Source of the DNA: Maridesulfovibrio bastinii DSM 16055
GTDB lineage: Bacteria > Desulfobacterota > Desulfovibrionia > Desulfovibrionales > Desulfovibrionaceae
Length of the DNA stretch: 54,151 bases
Assembly (NCBI RefSeq): GCF_000429985.1
Contig: NZ_AUCX01000024.1
Span: 1-54,151, forward strand
Direction: 5' to 3'
This document shows, in pieces, positions 7,922 to 16,034 of this stretch. Below the pieces are notes generated by a model, which was not told the origin of the DNA, ran no database searches, and was given only the letters and a program-made list of their open reading frames with translations. Numbering within the stretch: position 1 is the stretch's first letter; every line of letters starts with the position of its first letter. The position numbers were made by a program, and so were the translations under genes.

Positions 7922-9250
7922 TTAATTTATGGTGTCTAAAAGATTTTCATTCCATGGCATCAGATCAAGATAGAAAGAAGCTGCACTAAGAGCCTCATTT
8001 AGAAAACCAGCCTTGCGCAAGCTGTTTATAAAAAGGGTAACGGCGTTTTTTTTCAGCGGATAAAGTGAGAGCAGCAGGGCGCTTAGATCAAGTGCTGCAT
8101 CTGGATCATTCTGCTCGATTTTTAAAATTCGTGCATTGAGCTGGTTGTATAATTTTTCAAATTCCTCAGCCTTACCAGTTCCACTCTCGGGGGCGGAAAA
8201 GCGGTTTTTTAGCTGTGGCACTATAATGCCTAAATGGTTTAGAATTTTTTTGGCAAGTGCGGATTGGTCAACCTCTGGAATATGGCGCAGTCTGATTTTA
8301 AAATCAGGGCGCACCAGTTGTGGAGGAATCCAGTTTGAATAGGTCATTTCCGTCATAACCGATTTTAATTTTGATTTGTCGTATATATCAGGATGCAAGA
8401 GTATAATCTGGGTTTTTATGGCTACATCGCGTTCCCTTGAATCGGTGATCATTGAATTTTCTTTGCGGCGATAGAAAAAAAGCGGTTCTTCTATCTGGGT
8501 CCCCAGCCAGCCCATTTTTGTTGCCCTGATCCACAGTTCCCAGTCCTCATAGCCGTTGACCATTTCCTTTTCATAGCCCCCGACTTCTTCCCACATAGAT
8601 TTGCGGAAAAGAGTGGTGCAGGTCTGCTGGTTTTTAGAAATGAAAAGGACCGGTTCAAATTTTGGCCTTGGCCAAATCAGATTTGAATGCCCGAAAAAAA
8701 GAGCCAGGGTGCTTACATAGCCAAGATGGTTGGATTCATTTAAAATTTTTACTGTTTTACTTAAAAATGACGGTGCTAAAAGATCGTCAGAATCAAGAGG
8801 AAGAATATATTTACCTTTAGCCAGCACGCAGCCCCTGTTGCGGGTGTTTACCAGCCCGCTGTTTTCCTGCTCCACGTAGCGAATCCGGTAATTGCTGAAT
8901 TCTTTCACTAATCCGTTAGCCACTTCATTAGTGTTATCAGTGCTGCCATCATTTATGATGATTATTTCAAATGCAGGAAAATCTTGCCGCAAAACAGAAA
9001 GAACTGTCTCACGCAGGTAACTGGCTTGGTTGTAGCAGGGAATAATGCAGGAAACTATAGGCTCCCCGGAATGAGGCGGCAGCAGTTCTCCTGCTGCAAG
9101 CAGGCTGTCCATAACCCACTTTGTCAGAATTTCCGAATCTCCTTCATTTCGTAAAAAATCAACTACAGCCCTGAACAGATTTTTAGGAGATTTTCTATTG
9201 GGAGGAAGTTCTTTAACCGCTTGTTCCAGTGTTTCTTTATTCATGGGCAT
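7922..9250 (-). CDS. GT2 family glycosyltransferase with C-terminal helical repeats
   Basis: A 442-residue protein. A ~65-residue helical N-terminus is followed by a GT-A glycosyltransferase 2 domain (PIVSCIIPCYNQ, then INDGSTD, then the DSDD metal/nucleotide motif at 153-156). The C-terminal ~100 residues look like TPR-type helices. It is cytoplasmic with no membrane segment. The ATG at 9244 has somewhat better spacing from the AGAG upstream than the ATG at 9250, so the start is uncertain by two codons. It lies between another GT2 gene and the phosphoramidate genes, and presumably adds a sugar to the glycan to be decorated. Confidence 0.9.
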   Translation of the reverse strand: MPMNKETLEQAVKELPPNRKSPKNLFRAVVDFLRNEGDSEILTKWVMDSLLAAGELLPPHSGEPIVSCIIPCYNQASYLRETVLSVLRQDFPAFEIIIINDGSTDNTNEVANGLVKEFSNYRIRYVEQENSGLVNTRNRGCVLAKGKYILPLDSDDLLAPSFLSKTVKILNESNHLGYVSTLALFFGHSNLIWPRPKFEPVLFISKNQQTCTTLFRKSMWEEVGGYEKEMVNGYEDWELWIRATKMGWLGTQIEEPLFFYRRKENSMITDSRERDVAIKTQIILLHPDIYDKSKLKSVMTEMTYSNWIPPQLVRPDFKIRLRHIPEVDQSALAKKILNHLGIIVPQLKNRFSAPESGTGKAEEFEKLYNQLNARILKIEQNDPDAALDLSALLLSLYPLKKNAVTLFINSLRKAGFLNEALSAASFYLDLMPWNENLLDTIN

Positions 9251-9279
9251 TTTCTCTGCTGAATACCGTAATTTTCCGG

Positions 9280-10338
9280 TTACATTGATTCTGTCAGTTT
9301 ATTAGAAATTATACCTAACAATTGTCTGGCTCTGTTGCTGATAGACTCCTCAGTTTTTTGGGATAAAACTTTCTTTATATGCGGCAGAGCTTCTTGATAC
9401 TCGGCCTCATTTATAAGCTGTTCCGCTTTTCTGAGATGGTAAATCATTAACAACTGTCCGGCACCTTCTTTTATCTGGAGGGGTGCATTGCTATTTAGAA
9501 TTTCATTTATATAAGTCAGGGCAGACTCGTAATCTGCGCAGTTAAAAAAGTTTTCTACCAGTTTAATGCGGTAAAACATGGGTGCGATTTCGGCAGGTAC
9601 ATTAAATCCGGCGTTGGAAGCCAGCGCTTCGATGGAATGGGTACTTAAAAATTTATTTACAGCTGCGGCAGCGTATAGATTGCCTATGGGTTTTTCACCA
9701 AGTGAAACACGAGTCCTACGGTAATAAAATGAAGTAAAATCTGAGTGTCTTATTTCAGTATGGCCTGAAACCCGCATAAACCATTCATAATCCTGAGACC
9801 TGACGAAATCTGGGTCATATCCGCCAAATTTATCATAAAGTTTTTTCCGGCAGACCGCGGCCGGGTCATGCAATCTGTTGCCAAGAGGCAGCAAGGCCTG
9901 AAGCATGGCTTGGCGTCCAACCCAGTTTTCGTATTTCATTTCCCGTGTGGGAGTCAGATTTTCATCTGTCATAAGCATATTGCTTTGAAATATGTCTGTC
10001 TCAGGAAATTCATTTATGAGGGCTGCGTATTTTTTAAGGGTTCCAGCAGCAAGAACGTCATCAGAACTGAACCATAAAATATATTCGCCGCGGGCTTCTT
10101 TGATACATCTGTTTCTTGATTTGGGACGCCCGGAGTTTTCTTTATAAAAATAGCGAAGTTTTGGATTTGAGTAGCCTTCTATAATTTCAGCTGTTTTGTC
10201 TGTGGAACCGTCATCGACAATAACAAGCTCAAAATCGTCAAAATCCTGACTAAGAATACTTTCAATGGATTCAGATACAAATTTTTCACCATTATAAACG
10301 AAAATACAGACGGAGATTAGAACTTTATTTTCAAGCAA
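9280..10338 (-). CDS. GT2 family glycosyltransferase (TTG start)
   Basis: A 352-residue GT-A glycosyltransferase: ISVCIFVYNGEKF at the N-terminus, VDDGSTD near 41-47, SSDD at 91-94 in place of the usual DxD, then TPR-like helices in the last 100 residues (repeated EALPHI/ESALTYI patterns). I place the start at TTG 10338 because a perfect AAGGAG lies six bases upstream. That site would fall inside the coding region if the TTG at 10356 were used. It is the first gene of the minus-strand operon and probably belongs to the same surface-glycan assembly as the next GT2. Confidence 0.88.
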   Translation of the reverse strand: MLENKVLISVCIFVYNGEKFVSESIESILSQDFDDFELVIVDDGSTDKTAEIIEGYSNPKLRYFYKENSGRPKSRNRCIKEARGEYILWFSSDDVLAAGTLKKYAALINEFPETDIFQSNMLMTDENLTPTREMKYENWVGRQAMLQALLPLGNRLHDPAAVCRKKLYDKFGGYDPDFVRSQDYEWFMRVSGHTEIRHSDFTSFYYRRTRVSLGEKPIGNLYAAAAVNKFLSTHSIEALASNAGFNVPAEIAPMFYRIKLVENFFNCADYESALTYINEILNSNAPLQIKEGAGQLLMIYHLRKAEQLINEAEYQEALPHIKKVLSQKTEESISNRARQLLGIISNKLTESM

Positions 10339-10373
10339 AGTTAACTCCTTATACAAATTACATTATTAATTGG

Positions 10374-10402
10374 TTGATATTTTTTTATTTATGACAAATC
10401 AA
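10374..10402 (-). promoter_or_regulatory. Putative sigma-70 promoter of the phosphoramidate/GT operon
   Basis: On the minus strand TTGATT (10397-10402) and TATCAA (10374-10379) are separated by 17 bases. Transcription would start near 10367, about 30 bases before the TTG start of the first glycosyltransferase gene. Assigned by eye from consensus only. Confidence 0.4.
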
Positions 10403-10576
10403 GAGAAATGATGCACTATTCTTGCATGCTTTTTTTTACTATGCTTGGGTACAAGTAATTAGTTTAAAAAAACAGATTGCTTAGAACCAGAAGATGGATT
10501 TTAATAAAATATAATTGAACAAGGTGGCAAGCTGCTTTGGCTTTTCGCATTTAACTTAGACTATAAGGACAATAAA

Positions 10577-11638
10577 ATGCTTAGATTCGCATTAGTCGGA
10601 TGTGGTCGCATATCTAAACGGCATTCAGAATTATTGGGCGGTAACATAATTCCCGGAGCCTGCTTATCCGCTGTCTGCGACATTGATTCCGAAAAAGCAA
10701 GAAAGCTTGGGGAAGCTTATGACGTTCCATGGTTTACCGATATGCATGAGATGATGCGCAGACATGGTGACAATATAGATGTCCTGACCATCCTCACCGA
10801 AAGTGGTAACCATGCCAGACATGTAGTCGAGCTGGCGCAGTATCATAAGGATCTGGTCGTTGAAAAGCCAATGGCTTTAACTCTGGATGACGCGGACAGA
10901 ATGATCGAAGAGTGCGATAGGTACGGGGTTAAACTTTTTGTTATCAAGCAGAACAGATTTAATGTTCCTGTTGTTAAACTTCGTGAAGCTCTGGAAGAGG
11001 GCCGTTTCGGCAAGCTCATCATGGGTACCGTCAGGGTTCGCTGGTGCAGGAAGCAGGAATATTATGATCAGGACGACTGGCGGGGAACATGGAAATATGA
11101 CGGTGGCGTTTTAACCAATCAGGCCAGCCATCATGTGGATTTGCTGGAATGGATGATGGGCGAAGTTGACAGTGTTTTTGCGAAATCCAGAAGGGCTTTA
11201 GCCGACATAGAAGCCGAAGATACAGCTGTTGCCGTACTTAAATTTAAAAATGGAGCACTGGGCATAATTGAAGCCACTACCGCAACCAGACCCCGTGATC
11301 TTGAAGGAAGTATTTCCATACTGGGAGAAAAGGGAAGCGTTGTTATTGAAGGTTTTGCCGTAAATGAGATGAAAACATGGAATTTTACCGAAGAAAGGGA
11401 ATCCGATAAGGATGTTCTGGAAAAATATTCTGTAAACCCTCCGAATGTTTATGGTTTTGGCCATCAGGAATATTATAATCATGTGGTTTCATGCATAGAT
11501 GAAGGAAAAAAACTTCTGGTTAACGGCCTTGTGGGGCGCAAAAGTCTTGAACTCATTTCCGCGATTTATGAATCCATTGAGACAGGCAAAGAAATAAAGC
11601 TCAGATTCTCCCCTCAGAAATGCAAACTTGGCGGCTAA
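10577..11638 (+). CDS. Gfo/Idh/MocA oxidoreductase, WbpB/WlbA-like
   Basis: A 353-residue NAD(P)-dependent oxidoreductase. The Rossmann motif is VGCGRISKRH at 7-16 and the family EKP motif lies at ~95-97. The GGVLTNQASHHVDLLEW stretch near 176-192 is typical of the UDP-N-acetyl-2-amino-2-deoxyglucuronate dehydrogenases WbpB/WlbA, which oxidise C3 of UDP-GlcNAc-uronate. AAGGA lies 7 bases before the ATG. It is followed by a DegT/WbpE-type aminotransferase and, on the other strand, a hexapeptide acetyltransferase, which together would make a 2,3-diacetamido uronic acid. A TATAAT box lies at 10510-10515, with no clear -35. Confidence 0.88.
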   Translation: MLRFALVGCGRISKRHSELLGGNIIPGACLSAVCDIDSEKARKLGEAYDVPWFTDMHEMMRRHGDNIDVLTILTESGNHARHVVELAQYHKDLVVEKPMALTLDDADRMIEECDRYGVKLFVIKQNRFNVPVVKLREALEEGRFGKLIMGTVRVRWCRKQEYYDQDDWRGTWKYDGGVLTNQASHHVDLLEWMMGEVDSVFAKSRRALADIEAEDTAVAVLKFKNGALGIIEATTATRPRDLEGSISILGEKGSVVIEGFAVNEMKTWNFTEERESDKDVLEKYSVNPPNVYGFGHQEYYNHVVSCIDEGKKLLVNGLVGRKSLELISAIYESIETGKEIKLRFSPQKCKLGG

Positions 11639-11707
11639 GCCTGAGTTTTACATCTGTTGTTAACAGCTTTCTATCTTTAAAATTAACCTTAGTGTTGAGA
11701 TTCTCTA

Positions 11708-12817
11708 ATGAAAATACCTTTAGTGGATTTAAAAGCTCAGCTTGAAACTATCCGTAGTGAAATTTATGAGGCCATTGGCGAAGTTGTTGAGAGTACCGCC
11801 TTTGTAAAAGGGCCTCATACAAAGAAATTTGAAAATGAATTTGCCGCCTTTGTTAAAGCTTCTCATTGCATCGGAGTAGGCAATGGCACCGATGCTCTTG
11901 AAATAGCCCTTCGTTCTTTGGGCGTTTCAGCTGGTGATGAAGTTATTGTCCCGGCAATGAGTTTTATTTCAACTGCTGAAGCTGTGACCACCGCCGGCGG
12001 CAAAGTTATTTTTGCTGATATAGATCCACAGACAAAAGGTCTTGATCCCGCAAAGCTTAAAGCAGCGATCACCCCGAAAACAAAGGGAATGATAGTCGTT
12101 CATCTATACGGTTGTCCTGCGAATATGGAAGCGTTGAAAGCTGTTGCAGATGAGCATGGCTTATGGATACTTGAGGATTGTGCTCAGGCTCACGCCGCGC
12201 ATATCGGCGGGCAGCATGTAGGAACTTTTGGGGATATTTCTTCGTTTTCTTTTTTTCCGGGAAAGAACCTTGGAGCCTATGGCGATGCCGGAGCCATTGT
12301 TACCAGTAATGAGGAATTGGCGTTAAAGGTCCGCATGGAAGCAAATCATGGGCGAGTTGGCAAATATGACCATGAGTTTGAGGGCAGAAATTCACGGCTT
12401 GATAGTATTCAGGGCGCGGTGCTCTCTGTAAAGCTGCCCAGACTTTTGGAGTGGACTGAAAAAAGGCGTGAAGTGGCTGGCAGTTATAGAATAAAATTGC
12501 AGCAACTGTCGGAAAAAGGTCTGCTTAAATTACCTGCGGACATACCCGGTCATGCTTATCATCTATTTGTGGTTGAAACACCAAAGCGTGATTCGCTGCT
12601 CGAGCATCTGCACAGTAAAGGTATCGGGGCCGGAGTTCATTACCCCATTGCCCTGCACAATATGAAAGCTTATGAATATTTACAGCATAAGCCTGATGAT
12701 TTTCCTGTAGCTGATGCCCTGTCTCAGCAATGTTTGTCCCTGCCGATTTATGCAGAGCTGACAGACTTGCAGCTAGATTATATCTGCAAGGAAATTATAA
12801 ATTTTTTAGCTGAATAG
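11708..12817 (+). CDS. DegT/DnrJ/EryC1 aminotransferase, WbpE-like
   Basis: A 369-residue PLP-dependent sugar aminotransferase. The N-terminal PLVDLK, the GVGNGTDAL phosphate-binding segment (56-64), WILEDCAQAHAA (153-164) and the Schiff-base lysine K186 in FFPGKNLGAYGD are all present. WbpE-type enzymes aminate the 3-keto sugar made by WbpB. It lies 69 bases after the WbpB-like gene on the same strand. Confidence 0.9.
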   Translation: MKIPLVDLKAQLETIRSEIYEAIGEVVESTAFVKGPHTKKFENEFAAFVKASHCIGVGNGTDALEIALRSLGVSAGDEVIVPAMSFISTAEAVTTAGGKVIFADIDPQTKGLDPAKLKAAITPKTKGMIVVHLYGCPANMEALKAVADEHGLWILEDCAQAHAAHIGGQHVGTFGDISSFSFFPGKNLGAYGDAGAIVTSNEELALKVRMEANHGRVGKYDHEFEGRNSRLDSIQGAVLSVKLPRLLEWTEKRREVAGSYRIKLQQLSEKGLLKLPADIPGHAYHLFVVETPKRDSLLEHLHSKGIGAGVHYPIALHNMKAYEYLQHKPDDFPVADALSQQCLSLPIYAELTDLQLDYICKEIINFLAE

Positions 12818-12881
12818 GCTTGTTTATAAGTAATACTAGGTGGTTATATCTCTATTAGTTGCACCGTGAAGTTTTTAAGAT

Positions 12882-13343
12882 TTACAGGCTGCGGAGAAAT
12901 TTTGCAGGATTCCCCACATAGACTCCTGCTTTGGTGATGTCTTTAGTTACCACGGCTCCAGCACCGATAATTGTATTATCACAGATAGTTACCGGAAGTA
13001 TGGTCGCATTGGAGCCGATGCTGACATTATTGCCGATAACCGTACTTTCCCAAGACTCTTTTATGCCTCCGGAAGGACCTCCGGCAGAGAATCTGTCATT
13101 AATGAACATAACTCCATGTCCGATGAAGCAGTCCTGCCCGATTGTAACCAGCGAACAGATAAAAGAATGAGACTGGACTTTAGTCCTAGCCCCTATATGC
13201 GCATCGCACTGTATCTCAACAAAAGGTCCGATAAAGCAATCTGATTCGATTTTGCAGCCATACAAATTGCAGGGTTCTATTATTCTGACATTATCGCCCA
13301 AAGCAACGTCATCTTTGATACATACTTTTTCATTTTTATTCAT
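12882..13343 (-). CDS. Hexapeptide-repeat acyltransferase, WbpD-like
   Basis: A 153-residue left-handed beta-helix protein with many hexapeptide repeats (IESDCF, IGPFVE, IGQDCF, IGNNVS, IGSNAT, IGAGAV) and the C-terminal AGVYVGNPAKFL typical of sugar N-acetyltransferases. I prefer the ATG at 13343 (MNKNEKVCIKDD), with GGAT upstream. An ATG at 13373 lacks a ribosome-binding site. It faces the WbpB/WbpE pair head-on across 64 bases. It would acetylate the 3-amino group of the uronic acid (WbpD/WlbB role). Confidence 0.85.
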   Translation of the reverse strand: MNKNEKVCIKDDVALGDNVRIIEPCNLYGCKIESDCFIGPFVEIQCDAHIGARTKVQSHSFICSLVTIGQDCFIGHGVMFINDRFSAGGPSGGIKESWESTVIGNNVSIGSNATILPVTICDNTIIGAGAVVTKDITKAGVYVGNPAKFLRSL

Positions 13344-13538
13344 AAAATATCCATAAGCCGTTAAGAGCCGCATACTTAATTTCGGAAATTAAGCTCGGCT
13401 TATACTTTACAGAAAATACTTAATGTAACCCTCAGTGTCATATCCTTATTGATAGCCTGCCTTATTTTGTCCAGTCAAAAGTAACACTTGCAATGGAGTG
13501 GAGAGTTAAATTAAAAGATGTTTTATGGCGTTTTAATG

Positions 13539-14600
13539 CTATTTCGACATGTTAGCGGCTAGCTCATGTAGTTTTGCCAGCTTCTGCTTATCCTGAATTA
13601 TTTGTTTCATTTCAGAATTATGAGAGATGATGAACTTGAGCAGGGCGTTTACCACATTTTTATCAAACAACTCAGACTGTTTAGTTAGAACAATAGATGC
13701 CAGAATAGGGTTGATCGGGTTGCGGTACGGCCTTGATGATATCATGGCACAGAAGGCATCAGCCACAGCACATACCCGTGATTCAAGGTTAAGCCGGTCA
13801 GCTTTTTTACCTTTGGGGTAGCCGGAACCGTTCAACCTCTCATGGTGATCAGTGATACAAGTGAGGGTTGTTTCATTGGTAATTTCAAGTCGGCTGACCA
13901 TTTTTTCAGCTATATCTATATGTTCCTGTATCCGTTGCTTTTCCTTGTAGAGTAGTGCTCCCTTTTTATTTATCAGTGATCTGGAGACCTGCGTCATACC
14001 CATATCGTGCAGAATAAGGCCGAGAGCAAAGTCGTTAGTGACTTTTAAATCTGTTTTGTTTTTATTAAGTGCCAGATAAAGAGATATCCCGGTAAAAAGA
14101 GTATTGACTGAATGCTCTGCCAGCGATCCGTTTTTATCCAGTGCGTTAAAGAAAAATAATGCCCTCTCCTGATCTATCCACAAGTATTCATTAAATATTG
14201 CCAGATTATTTTTGATTTCTTCAAGGTTGTCAAAAATAGGGTTACTGAAAAAAGCTCTTATATTTTCTGTGAGTCCGTCATGGAAAATTTTTGCTGCAAC
14301 GGATTCATCAAGAAAATGTTCAGTTAACAGGGAACCAAGATTTTTACTGAGGTGCTCTGCTAAAATCTGATATTCATTTTTAGGGACAAACAGATTTCCG
14401 CTGTCGCATAATTCAACAATTTTTTCTTTTTTCTTAGGAGTGATGCGGGTTTCTTTTTCAAGATAAATTTCAACCCTGTTCATTTCATCTGAAAATGTGC
14501 AAAGTGAAACAGGAATTCTGCTCTTGAAAGTAGAAAGTATGTTACTGCTTATTTGCAGATATTCTTCTGCCGAGATTTCTTCGTTTATTTTTTCAGCCAT
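13539..14600 (-). CDS. HD-GYP domain phosphodiesterase
   Basis: A 353-residue cytoplasmic protein. An N-terminal region of ~140 residues has no known domain. The HD-GYP domain contains HDMG with H198-D199 and HHERLNGSGYP from H252, so the metal-binding and GYP signatures are intact. HD-GYP proteins hydrolyse cyclic di-GMP (some act on other cyclic dinucleotides). The usual Lys after HDxG is Met, a common variant. GGAG lies 8 bases before the ATG. It is monocistronic between unrelated genes. Confidence 0.9.
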   Translation of the reverse strand: MAEKINEEISAEEYLQISSNILSTFKSRIPVSLCTFSDEMNRVEIYLEKETRITPKKKEKIVELCDSGNLFVPKNEYQILAEHLSKNLGSLLTEHFLDESVAAKIFHDGLTENIRAFFSNPIFDNLEEIKNNLAIFNEYLWIDQERALFFFNALDKNGSLAEHSVNTLFTGISLYLALNKNKTDLKVTNDFALGLILHDMGMTQVSRSLINKKGALLYKEKQRIQEHIDIAEKMVSRLEITNETTLTCITDHHERLNGSGYPKGKKADRLNLESRVCAVADAFCAMISSRPYRNPINPILASIVLTKQSELFDKNVVNALLKFIISHNSEMKQIIQDKQKLAKLHELAANMSK

Positions 14601-14993
14601 ACTTAAGACTCCTGAGCAAAAAAATATTCTAATTTAAAACATCTCTGTATATTTGATAATTTAAATTATATTTTTTAACAATAGTTGTTTTAAAATATAT
14701 AAATACTAAAAACTAACATGGCCGTTTAATATCCATAACTTGCTAGTATATTGGTAATTAATAGTTTCAATTAATTATGCTTGGGATCATAAAAAATCCT
14801 GAATCGACTTGCCTGAATATTTTGTGATAGTTGGTGGATTTTGAAAAATTGATGGTTTTGCCATGATCTTTGCGGATGAAAGATTTAATTATCCAGTTGT
14901 ATTAAATTATAAAATATTATTAAAATAACAGTTTTATGTTTACATCTGATAATCTGTGCTATAAAAAATAATCAAAAGTCTTACTCGGAAGGT
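14601..14993 (+). promoter_or_regulatory. AT-rich divergent intergenic region with putative promoter
   Basis: This 390-base gap separates the divergent HD-GYP and solute-binding genes. Near its right end TTTACA (14939-14944) and TATAAA (14960-14965) are 15 bases apart, a short-spaced sigma-70-like pair that could drive the rightward unit. Nothing else is recognisable. Confidence 0.35.
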
Positions 14994-14999
14994 GTGATT

Positions 15000-15179
15000 T
15001 TGGGATTGAAACTGTCTGATAAATTTCTCCAAAATTCTAGAGAGATAATGGATATTTCTCCTGAACTATATAAGATTCTTCAAGTTAAAATGGGGAAAGC
15101 CGCAAACAGAGCCCTGCACGATAAAGGATTGGTTGAATCTGGAAAATCAGTTGAAAATGAAGTTAAGAAAACTAAATAA
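15000..15179 (+). CDS. Small hypothetical protein upstream of and overlapping the solute-binding gene
   Basis: A 59-codon ORF with a TTG start preceded by GGAAGG at 7 bases (a GTG at 14994 is too close to the site). The product is basic and helix-like (DKFLQNSREIMDISPELYKILQVKMG), with no family I recognise. Its 3' end overlaps the start of the solute-binding protein by 23 bases in another frame, so it may couple translation of that gene. It could be a leader ORF without a functional product. Confidence 0.45.
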   Translation: MGLKLSDKFLQNSREIMDISPELYKILQVKMGKAANRALHDKGLVESGKSVENEVKKTK

Positions 15180-15948
15180 ATTTTTTTTCAGGCTTTTTAT
15201 TGTAATCTGTCTGGTTGCCACCTCTTATCCCGCCTTTAGTGAACCGGTTGTTAAAATTGCAGTAGGTAATTTTCCCCCCTGGGTTTATATGGACGGAAAT
15301 GATGTCAGGGGAGCGGATTATGACCTGATTGTTAAAATATTGGATAGGATGCATATAAAATATGAATCTGAACCAATGATATTTTCCGATATTATTGAAG
15401 GGCTTAAAGAGGGAACCGTTGATATTTCTTCAGGGCTTTTTTATCGTGAAGATAGGGACAAATATATTCAGTATGTCTCCCCTCCGCTACGGACAAGAAA
15501 TATGAAAGGGTTCTATGTGCTCAGGTCCGGTAATGTCCATATAAGCAAATATAATGACCTGTTGGGCAGGAGAGTGGCGGTATGTTCCGGGGTAAGATAT
15601 TTTCCGGTGTTTGATGTTGATCACAGGATAGAGAAAGTTCAGACCACTTCTCTGGAAGAATCACTGGATTTGTTATTGAATAAGCGTGTTGATGTTGTTG
15701 CCAGCGGATTACTGCTTGCTGACAGTGTGATAAGCAGCCTTGGAATGCGTGATAAGGTCATAAGGTCTGACTTTGTTTACAATCCCAGATCAGCTCCGAG
15801 TTATCTGGGAATATCCAGAAAATCTTTTCTGCTTGAAAGATCTGAAGAGTTAGGTGCTGTTTTAAAGCTTTTTCAAAAGAACGGCGAGCAGGAGAGGATA
15901 ATGAGGAAATATCTTGGGGCTGATGCTGATAAGTATTTGATTAAATAA
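15157..15948 (+). CDS. Periplasmic amino-acid-type solute-binding protein (SBP_bac_3)
   Basis: Starting at ATG 15157 gives 263 residues with a signal peptide (basic MKLRKLNKFFFR, hydrophobic LFIVICLVATSYPAFS, cleavage before EPVVK). The rest has the family-3 binding-protein pattern: VKIAVGNFPPWVYMDG, GADYDLIVKIL, SSGLFYREDR, LLGRRVAVCSG, DVVASGLLLAD. No permease or ATPase genes are next to it. Lone proteins of this type are common in Desulfovibrio-like genomes and may act as sensors or ABC partners. A TTG at 15133 is an alternative start. Confidence 0.88.
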   Translation: MKLRKLNKFFFRLFIVICLVATSYPAFSEPVVKIAVGNFPPWVYMDGNDVRGADYDLIVKILDRMHIKYESEPMIFSDIIEGLKEGTVDISSGLFYREDRDKYIQYVSPPLRTRNMKGFYVLRSGNVHISKYNDLLGRRVAVCSGVRYFPVFDVDHRIEKVQTTSLEESLDLLLNKRVDVVASGLLLADSVISSLGMRDKVIRSDFVYNPRSAPSYLGISRKSFLLERSEELGAVLKLFQKNGEQERIMRKYLGADADKYLIK

Positions 15949-16034
15949 CGTTGCGAACTTCCTGCCGGGTTTTCTCAAAAGCCTTGTAAACTTTTCAGAC
16001 CGTATTCCCTAATTCTTTAAGGAAAGATGTTATT

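Noticed and set aside
10521-10545. Sigma-54 promoter before the WbpB-like gene (TGGCAAGCTGCTTTGGC)
   Set aside because: The GG and GC elements are 12 bases apart instead of 10, and no enhancer-binding site is visible.
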